Shown: positions 24,694 through 36,448, numbered from the stretch's first letter. The stretch: DNA of 37,287 nucleotides from Marine Group I thaumarchaeote (GCA_013390745.1 JACASX010000011.1:1-37287), one strand, 5' to 3'. The notes: generated from the letters alone by a model not told the origin. Numbers and translations: made by a program.

Positions 24694-24999
24694 ATGGTAG
24701 ATATTATGGAAGAGATGAAAGATTCAAAAAAATATGGGCTTATGTTTCTCTTCATATTTATCGCAGCTTTCATAATCATAGCTACTCTGATATTCCCATT
24801 TTGGAATTTAATTCGAGAAGATGTTTATGAAGAAGCTGAAATCATGGGAAATTGGACTACATGGTATGGCACTATGTGCACTGTGGACACTTCAGATAAT
24901 ATTCCTAAAACAATTGATAACTGTGATAAGGAAGTAGGTGATGTTGTTACTGTAAAATATGGTAAAGATCTTGCATATGCAGAAATTGTTAATCCTTAA
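24694..24999 (+). CDS. Small single-pass membrane protein
   Basis: The 101 residues have a short charged N-terminus, one strong hydrophobic helix (about 15-40, YGLMFLFIFIAAFIIIATL) and an outer domain with two cysteines (MCTVDT and DNCDKE) that could form a disulfide. The ending VGDVVTVKYGKDLAYAEIV looks like a small beta unit. The family is not recognised. It follows the zinc-finger gene by 17 nt on the same strand. An in-frame ATG at codon 5 is a possible start. Confidence 0.65.
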   Translation: MVDIMEEMKDSKKYGLMFLFIFIAAFIIIATLIFPFWNLIREDVYEEAEIMGNWTTWYGTMCTVDTSDNIPKTIDNCDKEVGDVVTVKYGKDLAYAEIVNP

Positions 25000-25036
25000 T
25001 GATTTAGTTTATACTTTATTCCTAATTAATTAGAAT

Positions 25037-25447
25037 ATGGATTGTATTTTTTGCAAAATCGCTAAAAAGGAAATTCCATCTAAAATAATCACAGAAACCA
25101 ATAAGTCTATTGCATTTTTAGACGCATTTCCATTATCACGAGGACATACGTTGGTAATTCCAAAATGTCATTACGAAAAAGTTCAAGATATGACAGATAT
25201 TGATAGCAATGATCTTTTTGATGTTGTGCACAAAGTGATTTCTAAAGTGGATAAACTTACAGGTTCTACATTATTAGCAATACATAATGGAAAGGACAGT
25301 GGTCAAGAAATTCCGCACGTTCATGTTCATTTAATACCACGAGAGTCACATGATCAAGCTGGTCCTGTGCATAGTATGTTTAAAGACAGACCAAAACTTT
25401 CTGATAAAGAACTAGATGAGTTATGTGCTAAAATAAAAAATATGTGA
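25037..25447 (+). CDS. HIT-family nucleotide hydrolase/transferase
   Basis: The 136-residue protein has the histidine-triad motif HVHVHLI (His94, His96, His98), the active site for hydrolysis of AMP-linked phosphoramidates or dinucleotides. The N-terminal CIFCKIAKKEIPS with Cys3 and Cys6 is the zinc-binding start common in HINT-like members. A TATA-like TTTATACT lies about 26 nt before the ATG. It is convergent with the J-domain fusion gene with no base between their stop codons. Physiological substrate is unknown. Confidence 0.92.
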   Translation: MDCIFCKIAKKEIPSKIITETNKSIAFLDAFPLSRGHTLVIPKCHYEKVQDMTDIDSNDLFDVVHKVISKVDKLTGSTLLAIHNGKDSGQEIPHVHVHLIPRESHDQAGPVHSMFKDRPKLSDKELDELCAKIKNM

Positions 25448-26155
25448 TCATAGCGGAAAGATTCTTCGTCCAGATTTTCTTTCATTAACTTTAATTGCCT
25501 TTGTTGGGCATGTTTCAGCTGCATCCATTATTTTTTCTTCAGATGCACCATACTGATTATGAACTTGTGATTTTGGGTTAATCATAGTAAGTTTGTCAAT
25601 AACAAAAACATTTGGAGCAATAGTTTCGCAGCTCAAACAGGCAATACATTGAGTTTTTTCTACACGGACAGATAAATCGTGCTTATAGATCTTTGTCTCA
25701 CTGTTTCGATTTTTTGTCTTAGGTTTTGGGCTAGTTCTCTCTTCATTTTCATTCCAAAACGCCCTTCCATAATCATTCTTTTTAGCTTCATTCTTTCTGA
25801 GTTTATAATCTTCCCAAAATGATTTTTCATAGTGCCTCCAAAAGTTTTCATCCATTTCAAAATCTTTTGTGAATTTACTCCAATCCTCTTCTGGGGGATT
25901 TTGTCTGGCTGTATTTTGATATGTACGAGATTTTTTCATTGTAGTTTCATCAACATAATGAGAGTTTTTCAGTCTAGATTGGCTCTTTAAGAAATGATAT
26001 GCATCTAATACATTTTTGAATCGTCGCCCATCACTTTCATTCTTATTTCTATCTGGGTGTAGTTCTAATGATAATTTTCTATATGCATATTTAACATCGT
26101 CAAAGCTAGCATCTGAATTTAGCATTAAAATTTGCATAGCTTGTGTTCTGTTCAT
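25448..26155 (-). CDS. J-domain/ferredoxin fusion protein (DnaJ-Fer)
   Basis: The 235 residues join two unrelated domains. Residues 1-62 are a J-domain with the HPD tripeptide (33-35), the DnaK-stimulating motif. Residues about 158-225 are a small ferredoxin-like domain with Cys170, Cys173, Cys176 and Cys216-Pro, enough for one [4Fe-4S] cluster. Between them is a charged, Trp/Phe-containing linker with no Gly/Phe or zinc-finger region. This architecture has been described in Thaumarchaeota and plant chloroplasts, and a published analysis (Petitjean and colleagues, 2012) proposed transfer from plants to Thaumarchaeota. A role linking chaperone action with redox or Fe-S state is inference. Confidence 0.92.
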   Translation of the reverse strand: MNRTQAMQILMLNSDASFDDVKYAYRKLSLELHPDRNKNESDGRRFKNVLDAYHFLKSQSRLKNSHYVDETTMKKSRTYQNTARQNPPEEDWSKFTKDFEMDENFWRHYEKSFWEDYKLRKNEAKKNDYGRAFWNENEERTSPKPKTKNRNSETKIYKHDLSVRVEKTQCIACLSCETIAPNVFVIDKLTMINPKSQVHNQYGASEEKIMDAAETCPTKAIKVNERKSGRRIFPL

Positions 26156-26201
26156 GCATTTTTACCTAGTTAACATTCTTAAAAAGAATTTCATGAACAT
26201 T

Positions 26202-26654
26202 TCAAGGTATTTTAGATGTAACATTTGATCTGAGATCTGATTCATACCATACTGTCATAGGCTTTCGATTCTTTGAGTAAAAATTCACAGCCAAATGTGA
26301 AAAAACTGAATTTTTTCTGACAGACCCATGTGTATGCAGTATTTTGGCCGGGATGTAAACCACATCACCAGAAGTCAAATTAACTGTTCTAGTTTTCGAT
26401 ATCTTGAATTTTGAAATCCCACTACTCGTTTTTTTATAATAAACTAAACTGCCGTTACCTTTAGTCACGATAAGCATTTGAGCACCAGTATGAAAATGAA
26501 TCTTGGTTCTAGCTGATTTTTTGAATATTACGTGATACATATCATGCTCATTTGGTTTCGTAATACCAGAAATTTCACGAAGTGTTACTGGACCAGTAAA
26601 GTAGTCTTTTTTTACTTTTTTAACAGGTGCAGAAGAAATATTACCTTTTTTCAA
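26202..26654 (-). CDS. Cupin-domain protein
   Basis: The 150-residue product has the double cupin motif. The first is KIHFHTGAQMLIVTKGNGSL (metal-binding His pair and later residues). The second is GDVVYIPAKILHTHGSV. The basic N-terminus (KKGNISSAPVKKVKKDYF) is not part of the barrel. Small cupins bind a metal and serve as isomerases, dioxygenases or sensors, and no narrower function can be given. It is divergent from the unknown basic protein gene, with about 60 nt between them for both promoters. Confidence 0.8.
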   Translation of the reverse strand: MKKGNISSAPVKKVKKDYFTGPVTLREISGITKPNEHDMYHVIFKKSARTKIHFHTGAQMLIVTKGNGSLVYYKKTSSGISKFKISKTRTVNLTSGDVVYIPAKILHTHGSVRKNSVFSHLAVNFYSKNRKPMTVWYESDLRSNVTSKIP

Positions 26655-26715
26655 TTACTTAGGATAAAAGGTAATAGCCATAAAAAACTATAGACATGTG
26701 GTTATGTGGTAATAG

Positions 26716-27438
26716 TTGGCTAACTCAAAATACAAAATTAAGACAGTAGTTTTACGTCCAATTTTAGATCTTAGTGAAGCTGAACAAATTGTTGAAAATG
26801 GGAAAACATCATTATTTAGAAGTATGTTGCAAAAACCTAAAAAAATGGAAGTGCATGTACATTCAATGAAACTCTCTTATGAGGCATTTTTAATTTTGTC
26901 GGGAAAGTATAATGCAAATTTTTATCGTAAAGCTGTTCATACAATTAATGTCGAGCCTACTGTCAGAGAAATAATTGTTGGTGATGGTGTGTTTCCAATT
27001 AAACAAGGAAGAGGTGTATTAGGAAAACTTAATTATAAAATAAAATCAAGTACTAAAAGAAAAAACCAGATTGATTTGGAGTTAGAAGAACATGTATATC
27101 TTGATGACGAACAAGAGGTTGCGTTTGATCATCATGGCAAGGAAATCAAAATGCCATACAAAATGAGTTCAAGACTGATTGAAAGTTATCCAAGACGTAC
27201 GTTAGAAAAAACAAAAAATAATGTAAAAAAACCTGAAATTACATATGATGCTGCAGTACTAAGGCTAACATCAAAATTAAAGAAGTCTGTTTCAATTGGA
27301 AGGCGTAATCTGGAAGAGAAAATTACTATAAATGAAATAATTGAATTGTATGTACCAATTTATGAAGCAAGGCTAATTGGCCCTAAAAAAAATGTGCGTC
27401 TAATGCGAATAGACAGTATCAGGAAAAAAGTTTTGTAA
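26716..27438 (+). CDS. Large basic protein of unknown function, TTG start
   Basis: The 240 residues are soluble and basic, with many Lys/Arg, and mixed alpha/beta (KIKTVVLRPILDLSEAEQIV, VREIIVGDGVFPIKQGRG, then a long charged beta region). No cysteine clusters, nucleotide-binding loops or membrane segments are seen. I chose the TTG because the open frame begins there, no ATG occurs until residue 38, and the N-terminal residues look folded. It ends 2 nt from the convergent TPR gene. The composition is compatible with RNA or ribosome binding, but that is a guess. Confidence 0.7.
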   Translation: MANSKYKIKTVVLRPILDLSEAEQIVENGKTSLFRSMLQKPKKMEVHVHSMKLSYEAFLILSGKYNANFYRKAVHTINVEPTVREIIVGDGVFPIKQGRGVLGKLNYKIKSSTKRKNQIDLELEEHVYLDDEQEVAFDHHGKEIKMPYKMSSRLIESYPRRTLEKTKNNVKKPEITYDAAVLRLTSKLKKSVSIGRRNLEEKITINEIIELYVPIYEARLIGPKKNVRLMRIDSIRKKVL

Positions 27439-27440
27439 TA

Positions 27441-28259
27441 TCACTTGATAAGTCTTGTAAATTTTGGCTCATCCTGCAATGAATCAAAAAATTCATCTTC
27501 GAGAGCCCACTTTTTGATTGTTTTTCGATCTTTTTTGACCGCCTGCTCTAATAGGTATAATGCTCTACCTACATTATTCATAGCAGCATTGCTTCGTGCC
27601 ATTGCATAGATTACGTTGACGTTACCTTCGTGCATCTGGAATAATTTATCAAAAATTTCTAACGCCCTTTCATGTTTTCCTAACTCTGCTAATTCTATTC
27701 CCTTATGAAAAAATGCATCCATATGTTTTGGGTGTTTACGATATATGTTTTCAAAACAGTTTAAGGCTTCTTCATGCTTTTTCATCTTTCCTAATACCAC
27801 GCCTCTGTAAAATGCTGTATTTACATTCCCTGAATCACATTTTATTGCTTCATCTAAATTTCGTATTGCTTCTTCATGTTGTAATAACTTATCATAGAGC
27901 ACTCCCTTATTGTAATGTGCAGCCGCATATTTTGGGTCTATTTCTATAGCTTTATTGTAATATTCTAACGCATCATCTGTATTACCAAGTTCTGCTAGTG
28001 CGATACCTCTGTTGTTAATTGCAGCAATGTGCTTTGGATTAATCTCAAGTACTTTGTCAAAACATGTAATCGCATCTTGATATTTTTTTAATTGATTTAA
28101 TGCAATACCTTGATTATACAACGCATCAATATTTTTTGGATCCTGTTTTATGATTTTTTTGAAAAATGATATTGCAGACTTTGGTTCTCGTTTTTCCATA
28201 AATGACATCGCCTGATATAATAAATCCTCAGTTTTTTCTTTACTGGCAAAAAATATCAT
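27441..28259 (-). CDS. Tetratricopeptide-repeat (TPR) protein
   Basis: The 272 residues contain about seven consecutive 34-residue TPR units, with the W/Y-x2-G and A...P pattern clear in NIDALYNQGIALNQLKKYQD, AAINNRGIALAELGNTDDAL and AAHYNKGVLYDKLLQHEEA. The N-terminus (MIFFASKEKTEDLL) is not a convincing signal peptide, so a cytoplasmic scaffold for protein-protein contact is likely. The repeats weaken after about residue 170. Partner unknown. It is the last gene before the rRNA operon and is transcribed away from it. Confidence 0.9.
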   Translation of the reverse strand: MIFFASKEKTEDLLYQAMSFMEKREPKSAISFFKKIIKQDPKNIDALYNQGIALNQLKKYQDAITCFDKVLEINPKHIAAINNRGIALAELGNTDDALEYYNKAIEIDPKYAAAHYNKGVLYDKLLQHEEAIRNLDEAIKCDSGNVNTAFYRGVVLGKMKKHEEALNCFENIYRKHPKHMDAFFHKGIELAELGKHERALEIFDKLFQMHEGNVNVIYAMARSNAAMNNVGRALYLLEQAVKKDRKTIKKWALEDEFFDSLQDEPKFTRLIK

Positions 28260-28283
28260 GATGATCAGTTTTGTTATGTTAAT

Positions 28284-28523
28284 TTATTTTTTAAACTTTG
28301 TAAGAAATTTATCAGTAGATTTTGCTATAGCATTAATATCAGATTTTGTATGAGCATCTGAATATGCACCTAACCATCCTTTTATATTGAATATATTATT
28401 GATCGAAAAGCTATATATTTTCTGCTTAGTTTTTGCATAGTTTATAAGTACATTTTGTATCAAGGTTTTCGCATACGTAACATCAAGTGCGGCGCTTGTA
28501 ATGAAGTATGGCAGTGAGCCATT
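28284..28523 (-). pseudogene. Remnant resembling the C-terminus of a class-III PLP aminotransferase
   Basis: An open stretch of 79 codons ends in TAA and is closed upstream by a stop, without an ATG start. The end (GWLGAYSDAHTKSDINAIAK, then a charged helix) resembles the C-terminal 'SxAHTxxDI' segment of glutamate-1-semialdehyde aminotransferase and other class-III aminotransferases. The body and PLP lysine of such an enzyme are absent, because upstream lies the rRNA operon leader. It therefore looks like the broken tail of a lost gene. A chance frame or a small gene with a non-ATG start are alternatives. Confidence 0.4.
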
Positions 28524-28655
28524 TTATGATTTACAGGCCTCCAGTTACGCATACAAAATGTGGATTTGACCAAATGATCAAATCTGAAATGTGAAGATTA
28601 TGTGCATTCCGTTAATTCCAATAATTGTACAAATTATTTACTTCTAAGATTCAGA
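28524..28655 (+). promoter_or_regulatory. 16S rRNA leader with 5' arm of the processing stem
   Basis: The 28595-28618 segment (AGATTATGTGC...TAATTC) is complementary, with a few mismatches, to 30132-30154 after 16S. The two should form the long stem that is cut to release 16S rRNA. The promoter must lie upstream of it: a TATA-like TTTTATGAT at about 28522-28530 is a candidate, with transcription starting near 28550. The rest of the stretch shows no gene. Confidence 0.55.
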
Positions 28656-30126
<1,471 letters not shown>

Positions 30127-30269
30127 AGAAAGAATTACGGAAAGCACATAATCTTTGCATTACCATCGATGCAATACATCATGAAAATGATGTATGAAGG
30201 ATGTAGCGGGTCTCCACCGGGGGCTTGCAATGATCGTCATGTATAGTCGTGTATTATGTGGCCGTATAT
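30127..30269 (+). other. 16S-23S internal spacer without tRNA
   Basis: The spacer of about 143 nt has no tRNA gene, unlike Euryarchaeota, which usually carry tRNA-Ala there. It contains the 3' arm of the 16S processing stem (30132-30154), a perfect 9-bp hairpin capped by a GAAA tetraloop (30174-30195), and the 5' arm of the 23S processing stem (30233-30265). Confidence 0.85.
30174..30195 (+). other. 9-bp hairpin with GAAA tetraloop in the rRNA spacer
   Basis: ATACATCAT pairs exactly with ATGATGTAT around a GAAA loop. It lies between the two processing stems of 16S and 23S. It may be a processing signal or a spacer fold in the precursor. Confidence 0.7.

Positions 30270-30277
<8 letters not shown>
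30233..30277 (+). promoter_or_regulatory. 5' arm of the 23S rRNA processing stem (bulge-helix-bulge-like)
   Basis: Positions 30233-30248 (ATCGTCATGTATAGTC) are an exact 16-bp complement of 33283-33298. 30258-30265 (GTGGCCGT) pairs with 33266-33273 (ACGGCCAC). 30270-30277 (GCTGGTGT) pairs with 33258-33265 to form helix 1 of mature 23S. Unpaired stretches between the helices give an asymmetric bulged stem of the kind cut by the archaeal splicing endonuclease during rRNA maturation. Confidence 0.75.
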
Positions 30278-33257
<2,980 letters not shown>

Positions 33258-33265
<8 letters not shown>

Positions 33266-33298
33266 ACGGCCACTTACATAGAGACTATACATGACGAT
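33258..33298 (+). promoter_or_regulatory. 3' arm of the 23S rRNA processing stem
   Basis: Carries the complements of the 5' arm: helix 1 end (33258-33265), ACGGCCAC (33266-33273), an unpaired TTACATAGA, and GACTATACATGACGAT (33283-33298), which matches the 5' arm perfectly over 16 bases. Confidence 0.75.
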
Positions 33299-33540
33299 TC
33301 ATATTTTTAATTGAACTGAAAATTATCCACATACTTAGATTATATGTGGTAATTGGCCATTTCAATCAGCTATGGGGGAGTGCGTAAGAATGAATCTGCA
33401 CGAGGGTGGATGTAAAATAAAACTCCCATCCTAGTACCAAACAGCAGAGAATTTCTACCCTCATGGCATCATTGCATATTTAGATTACTGCTGGCTTAGT
33501 TCAGTAAACCACCCTACTTTTTTATGAGGTTTTTGATATT
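33299..33540. other. Gene-free region after 23S with two possible RNA folds
   Basis: No gene, 5S or tRNA is found in these 242 nt. Two folds stand out on the + strand. One is a stem at 33321-33354, AATTA(T)CCACATA pairing with TATGTGGTAATT around a 9-nt loop. The other is a nested fold at 33375-33427 (GGGA...TCCC enclosing GTGC...GCAC). They could be part of rRNA trailer processing, termination, or a small noncoding RNA. Confidence 0.35.
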
Positions 33541-34518
33541 ATGAGCTTAATGCAGTTTTCAAAAATTGAGTCATCATACACATCAAAAGATGGTTGCAGA
33601 TTAGTTTGGAAAGGTGTTGAGGAAGATGATTTAGAAACCATCATACTAAACAAAAAAGAACTCGAACAATTAATTGACCTCTTAAAAGGGGACTCGGCTG
33701 GTGAGGTTGAGCTTGAGGATCAAGTTAGTCGTATAATGGTAAATTTAGATGTCACAGAATTTAATTTGAAAGACCATGACTTGCTTGAGGTTAAGACAGC
33801 TGACCTGCAAAAACATGTTCTAGACTATGCAAAAATTCCACATATACCGCAGTATATCCATATCAACCCAAAGGAGTACTATCCATCTATCACAATTCGC
33901 AAATATGATGAACCAAAAAAAGTTGATGAGACAAAACCTACTCAAATATCACTTCTTGAAGCGATTTTAGCATCGAAACCAAAAAAAACTTCACATAGCC
34001 TTTCACAATCAGACCTGTATAGAATATTTGCAACAAGACGTTCAACAAGAAAATTTACAAAAACTAGGATAGAGGGCTGGATGGTTGACAAAATTTTAGC
34101 AGCAGCCGATACTGCACCTACAGCTGGAAACTTTCAAGGGTTTAAGGTATTTTATATCAAAAACCAAAAAACCAAAGAAGCACTTGTTGAGGCAGCAAAC
34201 AACCAACCTTATGTAAACGCACCAGTTGTCTTGGTGTTTTGTATGGACCCAGCAAGAGTAAAGATGAATTTTCCTCCAGAAATTTTAGAAAAGTTTTCAA
34301 TCCAAGATGCCACTTTGGCTGCTGGGTTTTCGTTGCTTGCTGCATCTGGTTTGGGCTTAAGTTCAATCTGGATCGGAATGATTAATGAAGAAAAGGTCAA
34401 ATCCATTTTGGGTACAGATTTGAAACCATCCTCCATTCTATGTATTGGTTATCCAGAAAAACGTAGACCCCCAAAACCAAGAAGAAATCTTAAAGAACTC
34501 ATTCAAGTAGTAGAATGA
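33541..34518 (+). CDS. Nitroreductase-family protein with a long N-terminal extension
   Basis: The C-terminal part (about 157-325) is an FMN-dependent nitroreductase fold: RRSTRKFTKTRIEGW, then AADTAPTAGNFQGFKVFYI, and the late GLGLSSIWIGMI and CIGYPEKRRPPKPRR. These proteins reduce nitro groups or quinones, or act as dehalogenases/flavin reductases. Residues 1-150 are a separate, acidic mixed alpha/beta region of unknown type (KKELEQLIDLL, LLEVKTADLQKHVL), ending in a Pro/Lys-rich linker. Standard nitroreductases are about 180-220 residues, so the extension is unusual. An in-frame ATG at codon 4 is an alternative start. Confidence 0.85.
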   Translation: MSLMQFSKIESSYTSKDGCRLVWKGVEEDDLETIILNKKELEQLIDLLKGDSAGEVELEDQVSRIMVNLDVTEFNLKDHDLLEVKTADLQKHVLDYAKIPHIPQYIHINPKEYYPSITIRKYDEPKKVDETKPTQISLLEAILASKPKKTSHSLSQSDLYRIFATRRSTRKFTKTRIEGWMVDKILAAADTAPTAGNFQGFKVFYIKNQKTKEALVEAANNQPYVNAPVVLVFCMDPARVKMNFPPEILEKFSIQDATLAAGFSLLAASGLGLSSIWIGMINEEKVKSILGTDLKPSSILCIGYPEKRRPPKPRRNLKELIQVVE

Positions 34519-34572
34519 CCCATGTCAGACATTTACGATGTTAGATAAATATCAGATTGTTATAATAATTCT

Positions 34573-34755
34573 ATGATGTTATGGATTGCAGCTGCAGCGA
34601 TTGGAATTTTAGTTGTTATCGTTTTAATTTACAAATACACAAAGACTTCCAAATATGATGTGGTAGGATTTTCTACACATTGCAAGATTTGCGGAGACAG
34701 AATTAACGGCTTGAAATGTCCTAGGTGTGAACAAAAAAAGAATGATTTGAGATAG
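34573..34755 (+). CDS. Membrane-anchored zinc-ribbon small protein
   Basis: The 60-residue product has one N-terminal transmembrane helix (about 3-22, LWIAAAAIGILVVIVLIY) and a cytosolic zinc ribbon with two CxxC pairs (HCKICGDRINGLKCPRC). The tail QKKNDLR is basic. The adjacent second codon is also ATG. It ends 3 nt from the convergent FEN1 gene. Function unknown; a membrane-tethered regulatory or scaffold role is only a guess. Confidence 0.72.
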   Translation: MMLWIAAAAIGILVVIVLIYKYTKTSKYDVVGFSTHCKICGDRINGLKCPRCEQKKNDLR

Positions 34756-34758
34756 AAA

Positions 34759-35784
34759 TCACTTAAACCATTGATCCAATGTGTGGCTTCTTTTCTCGAT
34801 GCTTTTCTTTAATCGATTTAGTGATGCTTTGACTCTCTCTTCTGAGAAGCTTCTTTCATTTGCCAGATAATCTACAATTCCTGAATAATCAGTATCTTTA
34901 AACTCGATTTTGTCTATATCTGGCATATCTGGTTGTAGAAAAATTTTTCTTATTTGCTTGTAATCTATTTGTTCAAGCTGTTCTTGTATTTTTGGTATAT
35001 CTTCTAACTTTCCATACTCTTTAATCATTTTAAGAGCAGTTTTTGGACCTATTCTCTCAAAACCATCAGGGTTAAAGTCAGTTCCGACAAGTATGCCTAT
35101 ATCAATTATCTGTTCACCAGTAATACCAAGTGCATCCAAGCTTTTTTGATAACTGATCATTTCAGGTTCGATGTCAATGTACGTATTACGGTTTGGGATC
35201 TTTCTCCTACCAGAATTAGTAAAATTACGAACAAGCTTTGTTGCACCAAATAATATTGAATCATAGTCTTGGCTAGCAACTGCATATGCTTTACCAGTTT
35301 TGTTCATATGTGCGGCAGTGGCTTCACCATCTGCCTTTGCCTGTATGTAAGGTATTCCAAATAAATCAAGAAGATGTTTGGAGTCTTCAACCATAGTGTC
35401 CTGCATGGATGTTGTTTGTTGTGCATACTTTCTTGCTGACTCAAAGTCGCCGCTTGCCTTGGCTTTCTCATATTTTATTGTCGCTTCTTTCTTACCTAAT
35501 TTTCGCCGTTGAATTTCTGCCGTCTTTAGTGACGGTGGTTTGCCATCAAATACGTACACAGGTTTAATTCCAATAGATAAAAAATTGACATTTCTATACA
35601 ATAGTCCAGTTAAATGACTTGTTACTCTTCCACTGTTATCCGTAAGATGAAGTCCTTCAGGTCCTCTGATGATAGCCAAAAACTGGTAAATTGCATTGTA
35701 TGCATCTATAGCTATTATCTTTGAAGAAAATGATTCAAGATTAGTTTTTTCTCGTATCAGCAGCGCTTTGATATCTACACCCAT
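34759..35784 (-). CDS. fen: Flap endonuclease 1
   Basis: Removes 5' flaps during Okazaki-fragment maturation and long-patch repair. The 341 residues begin with MGVDIKALL and have the first catalytic aspartate Asp27 in IIAIDAYNA and a second in VYVFDGKPP. The I-domain acidic cluster is near DGEATAA and [12 protein letters not shown]. The H3TH motif is near [13 protein letters not shown]. The C-terminus SHTLDQWFK resembles a PCNA-interacting (PIP) box but has Ser where Gln is standard. The tRNA-Ser gene is divergent from it, 80 nt away. Confidence 0.95.
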   Translation of the reverse strand: MGVDIKALLIREKTNLESFSSKIIAIDAYNAIYQFLAIIRGPEGLHLTDNSGRVTSHLTGLLYRNVNFLSIGIKPVYVFDGKPPSLKTAEIQRRKLGKKEATIKYEKAKASGDFESARKYAQQTTSMQDTMVEDSKHLLDLFGIPYIQAKADGEATAAHMNKTGKAYAVASQDYDSILFGATKLVRNFTNSGRRKIPNRNTYIDIEPEMISYQKSLDALGITGEQIIDIGILVGTDFNPDGFERIGPKTALKMIKEYGKLEDIPKIQEQLEQIDYKQIRKIFLQPDMPDIDKIEFKDTDYSGIVDYLANERSFSEERVKASLNRLKKSIEKRSHTLDQWFK

Positions 35785-35831
35785 ATTAGAATGGTATTTT
35801 TCTTGTTTTTTTGTTTACCGCTTTTATCGAC

Positions 35832-35843
35832 TTACTATATTAG
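35832..35843 (+). promoter_or_regulatory. TATA box of the tRNA-Ser gene
   Basis: TTACTATATTAG is centred about 28 nt upstream of the first base of the tRNA, the expected archaeal spacing when transcription starts at or near the mature 5' end. Confidence 0.6.
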
Positions 35844-35864
35844 GACGTGTAACAAAATCGATTT

Positions 35865-35962
35865 GTCGGGATAGCCAAGCCTGGTAAGGCGGACGCCTCG
35901 AAATCTTATACAGGATAGCGTCTGTGCATCCGCACGCGGGGGTTCGAATCCCTCTCCCGGCG
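35865..35962 (+). tRNA. tRNA-Ser(CGA) with a 14-nt intron
   Basis: The acceptor arm GTCGGGA pairs with TCCCGGC (35955-35961), followed by discriminator G. The D arm is GCC...GGC. The anticodon stem is GACGC (35892-35896) and GCGTC (35918-35922), with the CGA anticodon at 35899-35901. The variable arm is a GTGC/GCAC hairpin, as in class II tRNAs, and the T arm is GGGGG-TTCGAAT-CCCTC. Discriminator G and the long variable arm indicate serine. A 14-nt insert (35903-35916) sits at the standard 37/38 position, leaving an 84-nt mature tRNA. The 3' CCA is not encoded. The intron folds as a small hairpin, and the bulge-helix-bulge looks relaxed. Confidence 0.9.
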
Positions 35963-36012
35963 CTTGTCATTTTGGTATAACATAAAAGTGAGACAATAAT
36001 TGATAACTAACA

Positions 36013-36309
36013 ATGGCAGACATAGATACCACAAAAAATGTTTATCTGTTCACGCATGGTCGTCAAGATCTTATAGAAAAATCAACAAACGCGTTAGTTG
36101 CAAATGGTTTTTCAAAAGATAAAATCATCATGGCTCTTCCAAGCAAGGCTGGAGATGTAGATGATTATATGGCAATGTTATGGATGCCCCCAAATCCTGA
36201 TCATATTAAGATTCAGAAAATAACTAAAGTTGAGCCAGCAGAAGCGGAAGGAATGATAGGAGTATGGAAAGGCGTTTCAAAAGATGACATGTTTGAAATT
36301 AAAATATAA
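36013..36309 (+). CDS. Unknown small soluble protein
   Basis: The 98-residue protein begins with a strand and helix (NVYLFTHGRQDLIEKSTNAL) that resemble part of an alpha/beta fold. Acidic and hydrophobic stretches alternate after that. No cysteine cluster or membrane segment is seen. A TATA-like ATAACATAAAAG lies about 30 nt before the ATG. Family not recognised. It sits after the tRNA-Ser gene and ends 11 nt from the convergent small membrane protein. Confidence 0.65.
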   Translation: MADIDTTKNVYLFTHGRQDLIEKSTNALVANGFSKDKIIMALPSKAGDVDDYMAMLWMPPNPDHIKIQKITKVEPAEAEGMIGVWKGVSKDDMFEIKI

Positions 36310-36320
36310 AAAATAAAATT

Positions 36321-36416
36321 TTATTCATCACGCCAACGTTTTATTATCAAAAATGCAAGTATTGCTCCAACTACCCCAGCCAATATTATGAATTCTGTAA
36401 AAAATGTATCATTCAT
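36321..36416 (-). CDS. 31-residue single-pass membrane microprotein
   Basis: A complete short frame (ATG to TAA) encodes a 31-residue protein. Residues about 5-25 are hydrophobic (FFTEFIILAGVVGAILAFLI), flanked by a polar start (MND) and a basic end (KRWRDE), giving one membrane helix with a positive inner side. Only the composition and a clear helix support it. It lies between an unknown gene and a two-helix membrane protein gene on the same strand. Confidence 0.55.
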   Translation of the reverse strand: MNDTFFTEFIILAGVVGAILAFLIIKRWRDE

Positions 36417-36448
36417 TTAACTCACCAAAAACATTGTAAAATATAATT

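Noticed and set aside
33372-33434. 20-codon frame (MGECVRMNLHEGGCKIKLPS) after 23S
   Set aside because: It is too short, lacks a promoter at the right spacing and overlaps a possible RNA fold. No bias beyond chance.
33266-33540. 5S rRNA following 23S
   Set aside because: No 5S-like sequence was recognised. In this group 5S is usually at another locus.
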